A stretch of DNA of 64,000 nt. Origin: Terfezia claveryi (taxonomy: Eukaryota > Ascomycota > Pezizomycetes > Pezizales > Pezizaceae). The notes under the pieces are model-generated. The model did no database searches. It saw only the letters and a list, made by a program, of their open reading frames with translations, and was not told the origin of the DNA. The position numbers and the translations under genes are program-made. This document shows, one piece after another, positions 55,918 to 64,000 of the stretch; the stretch's first letter is position 1, and the number at the start of each line of letters is the position of its first letter. The DNA lies in assembly GCA_015179025.1 (NCBI GenBank), contig WHUX01000028.1, forward strand, positions 186,001-250,000. The letters are read 5' to 3'.

Positions 55918-56815
55918 ATGGCCACCGTAGCACGCGCTGCCCCGTAAGTCTACCTTACGAGCTATTTGTATTCTAAGCTCGTCTGACTCGAGTTTTGTTT
56001 CTTGTAGTCTCCGTCTCGGAAGCATTGCTCCAGACTTCGAGGCTGAGACCACCACCGCAGGAAGGATCAAGTTCCACGACTTCATTGATGACAAGTGGGT
56101 TATTCTCTTTTCTCACCCAGAGGGTTAGTTATATTTGCCCTTCTCGTATTCGGCGATACTGGCCATTATTGTCTGAATATGTTACTGAATAATATTCTCT
56201 CTCTAGACTACACTCCCGTCTGCACCACCGAGCTTGGAGCATTTGCTCGGCTCGAGCCTGAGTTCACAAAGCGTGGAGTCAAGCTCATTGGTCTTTCTGC
56301 CAACACCATCGACTCCCATTATGGCTGGATCGAGGACATCAACGAGGTCACCGGTGCCAACTTGACTTTCCCAATCATTGGTGACAAGGACAGGAAGATT
56401 GCCTACCTCTACGACATGTTAGACTACCAAGACACCACCAATGTCGACTCTAAGGGAATCGCTTTCACCATCCGATCCGTCTTCATCATCGACCCCAAAA
56501 AGACCATCCGCCTCATTATGTCCTACCCAGCCTCCACTGGAAGGAACAGTGCTGAGATCTTGAGGGTTGTCGACTCTCTGCAGACTGGTGACAAGAACCG
56601 GTACGTTGAACCAATGACTTAGATTCTCCACGAGCAGAGATGCTAACTATTTGTTTAGCATCACCACCCCAATCAACTGGGTACCAGGTGATGATGTTAT
56701 CGTTCACCCAGCCGTCACCAACGAGCAGGCCAAGGAGCTCTTCCCCGACTTCCGTATCGTCAAGCCATACCTCCGCTACACCCCTCTTCCACTCGGAAAG
56801 ACTAGTGTTGCTTAA
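55918..56815 (+). CDS. PRX1: 1-Cys peroxiredoxin (Prx6/PRX1 type)
   Basis: Four exons: 55918-55943, 56008-56123, 56207-56600 and 56659-56815, giving 230 aa. Introns are 64, 83 and 58 nt. The thioredoxin-like AhpC/TSA domain begins LRLGSIAPDFEAETTTAG. The peroxidatic cysteine is C53 in HPEDYTPVCTTELGAFARLE (the conserved PxxxTxxC). The C-terminal dimer/Prx6 region has SYPASTGRN and TPINWVPGDDVIVHPAVTNE with no resolving cysteine, which defines the 1-Cys group. It reduces H2O2 and organic or lipid peroxides. No long presequence, so probably cytosolic rather than mitochondrial. Confidence 0.96.
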
Positions 56816-57858
56816 AAAGTTTTCACGGGCTTCCGGGTTTTGTTTCTGGCGTTCTTTCCTAATATAACTTATAAGGGAGGGTGGGTTGGATTTTTTTTTT
56901 TTCGAGTTATGACTTTTTGCGAGGGCATCTAATGTATTTATGGTGCATCTACTTGTATGAAAGTAGTACGCATATCAATAGAGGGCTCCTCGAGTGAAAC
57001 TCTTCACATGAACATTCCGGTTGCAGCAAATAGTGTGCTGCTATGTTAAGAGAAACTCCAGTCTAGTGTGAAATTGAAGTTCTTGCAAAAGCTCGAGGTG
57101 GCGGCGCCACAGATGCGTTAATTGATATTGCAGTTGATGTAACAACCATTTCACCAGCAATGGAAGAGCTTGAACTGCGATATATGAGCCTTGGTAGCTC
57201 ACATCAAGGAGCCCCTGTCCGATTTCAACCTCTCCCTCAAGCTTGTGGTGTTTTTCGGAGTTGTGCTATGGAAATGACACCTCAATTGGCTGTCACTGTG
57301 GCGGTCCACTCACGTGAAAGCTGATTATGAACGTCATCCAGGGACCATACCGAGCAAGCCAACATTCGGCTTCCCCAGATCTAACATTCTAACTACAACC
57401 TATGCACCCCCGAGGGGATGTTGTGCCCGCGAAAGCAGCACTATGCAGCTAATGCGGGCACATCGAAACCCAAAGCCAGTCATATGGCGAAGCGGAAAGG
57501 AACCTAAACATGTTGGCATGGGGAAGGTTGTAGGATTGCTAAAGTGTGTACCCCGCCCTGGGCTGCAGTGGGCGCAGATGCCGTGCATGGCCGGTGGGTA
57601 GGGTAGGGAAAAGCTACCGAATGGTAAAAAGCAACCGAATGGCTTTCCAAGTGCAGGCTGGAGCTCTGGAGTGGATTGGAGAGTTGACGGTATATAGGTT
57701 GGGTGTATCTCGCTGTGTATTTTGTTTTCTCTGTACAGCAATCGTTTTTTTTTTTTTCACACTCTCATCCCCGGCGAAGCCTTTTGGTCCTAACGAACCG
57801 GTTACCTATATATCTATAGGTATTAACTCTAGAATTCTACACACAAGTACGAAACTCC
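56816..57858. other. Spacer between peroxiredoxin and dehydrogenase genes
   Basis: Poly-T tracts near 56890 and 57750. No gene or repeat recognised. Confidence 0.45.
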
Positions 57859-59026
57859 ATGTATCTGCTATTCAAGACGGCCCTACCACGATTCGCTGCC
57901 CAGGCTCTCAAGGCCAACTGCCACTCTATCTCAGCAAGTAGGAGTTTTGCTCCTACGATGGCCATGAGTGGATTTAGGTGCTTCTCAGTGTCACACCCAG
58001 CAATAATCAGGAGATTCGACTCGCTGGGACTGGATTCTACACCTGCTGTCAAGAGCCCAGATATCTCGGGAAGACATGCTTCGTTCGCCTCGGGAAGGAG
58101 ACTGTCGGAGTTTTGTTTGGACGAGAAGGTGGTGCTTATCTCAGGCGGGGTGGGCGGGGTGGGGATTCAGCAAAGTGAGGCGTTGATGGAGGCGGGAGCG
58201 CATAGTACGTATTATTCTTCATGCATTACCCTAATAGATGACAGGAATATATATATAGCTAACACGTTTTATCTTTTTCCTTACGCAGTCTATTGTCTCG
58301 ACCAAGTGTCTACGGATGGCCTCCCAAAGGACTACTACCGCCTCAAAGAGCGCGGCGAAAAGGAACTCGGGGTCCTCCTCGACTACCGCAAAGTCGACGT
58401 CCGAGACCCCGCTAGGTTAGGGGAAATCGTCGAAGCGATTGCAAACAAGCACGGGAGAATGGATGGGCTTGTGGCTGCGGCGGGGATTAATAGGGTCATT
58501 AGCGCGTTTGAGCATAAGTCGAGTGACTTTGATGAGGTGCTGGGGATTAATGTTACTGGGGCGTTTTTATGTGCGCAGGCAGTTGCAAAGCAGATGGTGA
58601 AGTTTGGGAATGGGGGGAGTATTGCATTGATTGGAAGTATGAGTGCGACGATAGCTAATAAGGTGAGGGGGAAAAATATATATATATATAACCATTTACA
58701 TGCTAACGTTGTAGGGACTCTACTGCTCCGCCTACAACGCCTCCAAAGCAGCCGTGGTCCAGCTCGCCCGCAGCCTCGCCGCGGAATGGGGCCCGCACGG
58801 AATTAGAGTTAACACAATTTCCCCAGGATATATCGTCACCCCAATGGTCACGGTACTATTTGAGGAGGATCCTAGCCGGCCCGAGCAGTGGCCCGAACAG
58901 AATATGTTGGGAAGGTTGTCGAGGCCGCAGGAATATAGAGGCGCCGCAGTGTTTTTGTTGAGTGATGCGAGTAGTTATATGACAGGAAGTGATTTGATTA
59001 TTGATGGGGGACATCATTCGTGGTAA
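57859..59026 (+). CDS. Short-chain dehydrogenase/reductase (polyol or sorbose-reductase type), possibly mitochondrial
   Basis: Three exons: 57859-58204, 58289-58662 and 58715-59026, giving 343 aa. Introns are 84 and 52 nt. A 75-residue N-terminal extension rich in Arg/Ser/Ala (MYLLFKTALPRFAAQALKAN) looks like a mitochondrial presequence. The Rossmann nucleotide site is VVLISGGVGGVGIQQSEAL (variant of TGxxxGxG). It also has the catalytic Ser in ALIGSMSA, YNASK (YxxxK) and the late NTISPGYIVTPM loop. It ends SYMTGSDLIIDGGHHSW, the usual classical-SDR terminus. Closest in feel to D-arabinitol/mannitol dehydrogenases or Sou1-type enzymes; the substrate cannot be read from sequence. Intron 2 contains a short TA microsatellite. 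Confidence 0.88.
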
Positions 59027-60960
59027 ATGGCTTCAGTGGGTTGAGTGGAAGTTTGCAACCAGGAGACGGGAAGTGGCATGAGATGACATGGTATAGTATG
59101 AGCTAATTTTTTTTTTGGGGGGGGGCAAATTAGGTAATCTATGGCGTTGGGTCGCGGGTGTTGGGTGGTTGCAAGCGAGCGAGTCTATATTGTTGCGATT
59201 TTGGGACCCGAATATCTCGGGATATTAGTATCAGCCTTGAAGTAACATTATGGGTTTTTTATTTTCTTTGTGTTTGTATCCCGCGTGTAATTCACATTCA
59301 TACAAGTAAGCACCATAATATTAATATCAAATTGATAATTGATCACTGCAACAATTCCGTACTGGATGTATAAAAAGATTTATACGTTATTATGGTGGGC
59401 ATGGGTCTCACAGCATTGCGGGGTATGCATGAAATGTTTAATAAATGAATCTTCAATATTGAGGATTGCCGCTGCCACTGCAATTGGTTGGGGTGTAAGG
59501 GTGGGGATGGCTTCCCTGTTTGGTGGGTACTTCCTTATTGGGATATGACTCTCGATTGGGAAAGAGGATGGAACTATGTGTTAAACCTGATACCCGGTAG
59601 TAATTCTTTCAAGGTTGGTTAAGTAAACTTTTGCGGGGGGGTTAGATCAAGGCCAGAGAAGCCTTTTACACAATCATACGACCTAGGTAGCAGGTAATAG
59701 CCGTTGTGGTGGCTAAATTACCCTCAACTCGACTTTGTTAACTGAAAATTTTAGCTGGAAGCTAGATATTCCTTCGGCATCCGGCATAAAAGTCTGGTTA
59801 ACTCTAGGCAACTGTATTTCTTTTTTTTTAGTGAGTGCCATACTCTGTAGGTACTAATTCCTCTTTCAGGCAAAAACCAGATTGAGTTGAAACCAACCAG
59901 ACCGGACGTACGGATGACACAATACACTGGTTAGTTAGTACAGGTTTAAACTTACTTAGACGTCACGCCGCTTTAAAGTGTGTAGGTATCAGGCGTTACG
60001 GCGGGGTTAAGTTATATTGGATTAACTTCAATAGAAATTCTCCCCACAAATTCGATACCGGTATATGTATTATTACCAACATATGCGGTGGTATACCAAG
60101 GGAAAAAGAGCTAAAAAATGGAAAAAAAAAAAAATTTTTTTTGATCCTGCGGTCAGAAAAGAAAAAAAATTTCAAAAAAAAAGGGTTCCGACAGATGATT
60201 GTTAGTTTTGATATACAAGTATGTTAGATAAAACATACTTATCCTAGAAGCAAAAGGCCCCTTGGGGCTGGATATATTTGGTTAGTTTATTTTATGTGGG
60301 GAGTTGGTTGGGTTACATTACATATGTATACAATATAATAACTAGGGGTGGTCACTTCCTAAGTACATACAATTATGGCAATTTGATTTCAAATTACAAA
60401 TTACAATTGAACTCCCAAACTCAAGTGCATTTTACGAGAAAATCTGTAATTGTAATTGGGGTTCAGCTCCATTAATCATTCATCAGACATCGCCAACTTC
60501 CAACGCGACAATCTCTTCCAACCCCTCCCAACGCGACATACCGGTACCCATCCAAAACCGACATACGTCACTAGCCGATATCTACAATAGTCTTGATATA
60601 GCCCAAATAGTTCATATAGATCATTCATAATATCATAGAATCTGAAGATGGTTTTATTGTTAATACCATGTATAAGCTGCTCAATGATCTGTTTGATGCG
60701 TTTCATGAAGATATCACGTTCAGTTCATCGAGGCATTTGGGGTAGAGGTTTTAGGTGACAATTAGATTTTTGTGTGCAATTAGAATTTCACGCAAGGGGT
60801 GGTTAATGTGAACGACAGTAATTCCCCGAAGTTGAGAATAACTATCGTTACTGGCGGGGCGATATGAGATATTTACTTTGGAGGGGGTTGGCACAACCAG
60901 ACTAGGATATTGCGGATTCCTAAAGGCTAGATCTCCCCTAGTAAGCTTCTAAGGTCTCAT
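59027..60960. other. AT-rich spacer with decayed repeats
   Basis: No gene. It has poly-A/T blocks (60120-60185) and a CTAGGGGTGGTCACTT sequence at about 60344 followed by AATTACAATTG-type repeats, resembling the end of a hAT-like element. AACCAGACTA-type motifs lie near 59898 and 60897. Confidence 0.45.
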
Positions 60961-60998
60961 TAATAGCACGAGGAATGGGACCCTCTCTCCACCCTCAC

Positions 60999-61290
60999 TC
61001 TTGTTTTCCAGCCAACATTGTCGGATAGGAATCTAGAGTTGGTGAACACCAACGCCAGTATATTGATGGAGAGCCCCAGGGAGGTACAACGGCGTTTATA
61101 CAGTTTTCGATCCGAATACGGGGAAGCCGTGGTTGATGTCAAGTTTTGTGAGAAGGAGAAGTTGTTGATTATGCCGGGAAGTTTGTGTTTTGAGCATGGA
61201 AAAATTTTTAAGGGGTATGTGAGAATTGGGTATTGCTGTGCCACGGAGGAGTTGAGGGAGGGGATGGGTATATTTGCGGGGTATTTTTGA
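60999..61290 (+). pseudogene. C-terminal fragment of a class I/II PLP aminotransferase
   Basis: Reads in one frame from a TTCCAG acceptor-like site (about 61011) to the stop at 61290. KLLIMPGSLCFEHGKIFKGY then VRIGYCCATEELREGM matches the C-terminal small-domain pattern (hydrophobic-PGS...FxxYVRIxY...LxEG) of kynurenine/aspartate-type aminotransferases. The PLP-lysine domain and N-terminus are not found upstream. It is either a truncated gene copy or a terminal exon whose remainder was lost. No internal stop in this piece. Confidence 0.5.
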
Positions 61291-61587
61291 GGACGAACTG
61301 GGTAGTACAAGGGGTGGGGAGGCGGAGGTGGCTGTATGAAAGGAGGGACTCAGTATCTCCTGTATTTTATCACATCTCATGAAGATACGTTAAAAGAGTA
61401 TGAGATGTGAATTATTTTCCTTCATTATCCAACAATCTGGCAGCTTTTTTTTCCCACTGCCTTAAGCCCATAAAAGTTCTCCCTAGAAGTCCCACACTTT
61501 TTAAGGTGTATCTATAATCCTCCCAATGATAGAAAGATTAGATTCCATCCCAATATCACATTTTTCTGTCCAAACACTCCCACCCAT

Positions 61588-63674
61588 TTACTCAGCCTTA
61601 TCCTCGAACTGGAGGATACGGAGACTGAAGAGTATGTTAGCACCAAATTCAAGCTTTTTCAAGTGATAACATAGGAAGGGGCATAAGCTTACGTGTTAGT
61701 GTGACCCAAGCCACCTCTCCACCCTTGGACAGCGACAATAGTATCACCCTTCCGCAAGATTCCGAGCTTCTCAGCACGCTCCATTCCCCATCTCAATCTC
61801 CTGTCAACATCAACTTGCCAGTTTTCCTTCGTGAAATCAGGCTTCGGCTCCGGGAACAAGAATGGGTAGATACCACGGTATAAGTGGGAGTATCTGGCGG
61901 CCTTGGGGTTTCGGGTGACCATGAGGACTGGGCAAGTAGGGCGGTACTTGGAGACGAGGCGAGCGGTGGAACCACTAGAAGTCTATGTTAGCTATTACTA
62001 AGGAAAGCGGGTAGTAGAGAAATCCTCACCTAGTACTCAATACGATAATAGCGTTCGCCTTCTGCTCGAAGCTGGCACTAACAGCTGCGATAGCACAGGT
62101 CTCAGTTGTAGAAGTTGGCCTGGCAGTCAACTGCCTAAGCTCGCTGAACAATGGTTGGTATGGGATGGCAGTCTCAGCCAACAAGCAGGTCTCGTGCATC
62201 ATGGTAACAGCAGCCTCAGGGTATGATCCCTTAGCAGTCTCTCCAGACAACATGACACAGTCAGCGCCGTCGAGGACAGCATTTCCGACATCAGAAACCT
62301 CAGCACGAGTTGGGCGGGGGTTGTATGTCATGGACTCAAGCATCTGTGTAGCACAGACGACTGGTTTGCCAGCAAGGTTGCACTTGGCAATCATCATCTT
62401 CTGGGCAACAAACACCTGAGCTGGAGGAATCTCGATACCTAGGTCACCGCGGGCAACCATGACACCGTCGGTCTCCTTGAGAATCTCATCAAAGTTGTTC
62501 ACACCCTGCTGGTTCTCAATCTTGGCAATAATCTGAATCTGACTCCCTTCCTCGCCGAGAACCTTGCGGATTGCGGTGATATCGGATCCACGGCGGATAA
62601 ATGAGGCAAAGATCATGTCAACACCGTTCTTGACTCCAAACCTGAGATCGGCCTTGTCCTTCTCAGAGAGCGCGGGAAGGTCGACATCAGTACCAGGAAG
62701 GTTGACACCCTTCTTGGAAGAAATCTTTCCGTTATTGAGACACTTGCACTTGATGTTCCTGTCATCCAAGATCTGGAGGACAGTAAATGAGAGGACACCA
62801 TCGTCGACGTAGATGATACGGCCTGGCTCAATAACTTTGGTGATGTTCTTGTAGTCAACATACCTAAAGGCGATAATTAGTGCATGAAATCCTAGGAAAA
62901 ATCGCAGGAACCCTACATGATTTTGTCATCGCAGCTTGTAACATATTTGTCGTCAGTTGTGATGATGATCTCAGCGCCAGCATTGATTGGAATATCCGCA
63001 TCTCCCACAGTGTTTCCTGTACGGATCTCAGGCCCTTTCTGTATATGACGCAGGCATTGGTCAGCACTCGAAAACGCCTCGTAATTAGGGCTAATAAGGT
63101 TAAATTACCGTGTCTAGGGCAATCGCAAGTGGCCGTCCAGGGTTCTGCCTCTCAGCCTCCTTCGCGTGGTTGATAACACTCTGGTGGTACTAAATCCGGG
63201 GAAATTTTCCGTTAGTAAAACATTGCGCTGCAACTCCCACTAATTGGGTTGCCCCGCTAACCCCCACTAACAAATCACCACAGCCCCGCCATAATTGTTG
63301 GGTAATGGTAACTGTGAAGGCAAATGCCCTATTTTTTTTTACAAGAATGTGAAGTTTACCTCATATGAGCCGTGAGAGAAGTTCATTCGGACGATATTAA
63401 GACCACCTGAAGGAGTGTAAGCCTTGACCTTTCGTACTCATAATGGAAAAGGAACGTTACATTTTCGGAGCTTGTTAATCATCTCCACAGAGTTGGTCTT
63501 GGGCCCTAGATTCCCGATGTCAATAGTCGTACTCTCTCCATCTCAGGCAGCTGGCAACCAACCAATGGTACAGATGATGGACGTCCTGCGGTAGTTCTGC
63601 GATGGACGGTGGTCCACGTCCAAGGCACTGAGCCATTCCAGAGTGGTCTTGTAGTCTTTGTCTTGATACGACAT
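61588..63674 (-). CDS. PYK1: Pyruvate kinase
   Basis: Eight exons: 63674-63563, 63505-63461, 63406-63360, 63189-63109, 63038-62917, 62863-62030, 61974-61693 and 61624-61588, giving 519 aa. It catalyses phosphoenolpyruvate + ADP to pyruvate + ATP in cytosolic glycolysis. After splicing, [20 protein letters not shown] and [10 protein letters not shown] supply the substrate/Mg site. [10 protein letters not shown] holds the catalytic lysine, and [17 protein letters not shown] with [15 protein letters not shown] form the A-domain active site. The C-domain has the fructose-1,6-bisphosphate loop [11 protein letters not shown]. Five short exons crowd the 5' end and one large exon carries the core. 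The exon 2/3 junction gives KCGLN where KAGLN is usual. All essential residues present. Confidence 0.96.
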
Positions 63675-64000
63675 TTTTCTGTCTCTTGGTATCAGCAACT
63701 GATTAGGATGCAAGGCCCCGTTGGGCAGAGGAGAGGAGGGAGGTGGCATACACTGATATGATGACAAGAGTGTCGTGAAATTATGAGAGAGTGACGAAGT
63801 GGTTTAGGTGAGAAGAGGGGAAGGTTAAAGGTATTTATCAAATCGTACTACTACGAAGCGAAAGGTTTAATGCCTGGGTTTTCCCTTATCCCCTTATCAC
63901 TTCGCCGTTCTCTTAGGTTCCCGAGGCTTAGCAAGCGGTGTGGAGGGCTATCTGATAGTTCCTTCGACCGAGCCTCCCCACCTCACCTCTGAGAATATAC
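63675..64000. promoter_or_regulatory. Pyruvate kinase promoter and 5' UTR
   Basis: Upstream of the minus-strand PYK1 start. C/T-rich stretches just upstream of the ATG on the coding strand are typical of strongly expressed fungal glycolytic genes. No discrete TATA assigned. Confidence 0.4.

Noticed and set aside
60476..60706. 76-codon minus-strand open frame
   Set aside because: AT-rich, no similarity recognised, within decayed repeat sequence.
1..64000. CRISPR arrays, bacterial operons, insertion sequences
   Set aside because: No regularly spaced repeats with unique spacers; genes are intron-bearing and eukaryotic throughout.

Overview
The window reads as nuclear DNA of a filamentous ascomycete (Pezizomycotina). 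Genes are interrupted by short spliceosomal introns, mostly 45-125 nt with GTNNGN donors, CTNAC-like branch sites and YAG acceptors. They encode proteins typical of that group: RTC5, a Ppc89/Cep57-type spindle pole body protein, fungal MED8, a plant-type (class II) DAHP synthase and HYPK. The long AT-rich, repeat-bearing spacers would fit a Pezizomycetes-type genome, but that placement is inference only.

Layout. 1-8.7 kb: RTC5 (minus), a long spacer with a GC-rich island and a tRNA-like relic, a decayed BIG1/VOA1-like fragment, and a PIN-domain protein (minus). 10.3-12.8 kb: an AP180/CALM-type endocytic adaptor (minus). 14.1-16.9 kb: mitochondrial aspartyl-tRNA synthetase (plus). 17.4-21.3 kb: mismatch-repair MSH6 (plus). 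22-24.6 kb: HYPK (minus) divergent from class II DAHP synthase (plus). 25.1-29 kb: Ppc89/Cep57-like protein (minus). 30.4-31.4 kb: a Trax (translin-family) gene with an apparent frameshift (minus). 31.5-33.2 kb: a nest of inverted-repeat elements and an LTR-like repeat. 34.4-37.7 kb: a large unidentified protein. 39.5-42.1 kb: a membrane-anchored cytochrome b5-domain protein and mitoribosomal uS8m. 42.1-45 kb: a repeat block with a tRNA-like element, a minisatellite and a MITE. 45-49.5 kb: MED8 (minus) divergent from a PlsB-type acyltransferase (plus). 50.3-51.5 kb: a doubtful small gene and a second, RIP-like copy of the LTR-like repeat, which abuts and apparently ends the next gene. 51.5-54.9 kb: a small HTH-type protein divergent from NudC, then an unidentified Q/G-rich protein. 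55.9-59 kb: 1-Cys peroxiredoxin and a short-chain dehydrogenase. 61-63.7 kb: an aminotransferase fragment and pyruvate kinase (minus).

The genes are ordinary housekeeping functions with no sign of a functional cluster. Co-regulation is plausible only for the three divergent pairs: HYPK/DAHP synthase, MED8/acyltransferase, and the HTH-type gene/NudC. I found no previously undescribed multigene system. The unusual material lies in the spacers (nested MITEs, an LTR-like repeat with transition-type decay that supplies a host stop codon, dispersed 9-mers, tRNA-like elements) and in a few gene anomalies (Trax frameshift, 18-nt exons, a 39-residue duplication in mitochondrial AspRS). All exon boundaries were read by eye from reading-frame continuity and splice consensus, without RNA data.
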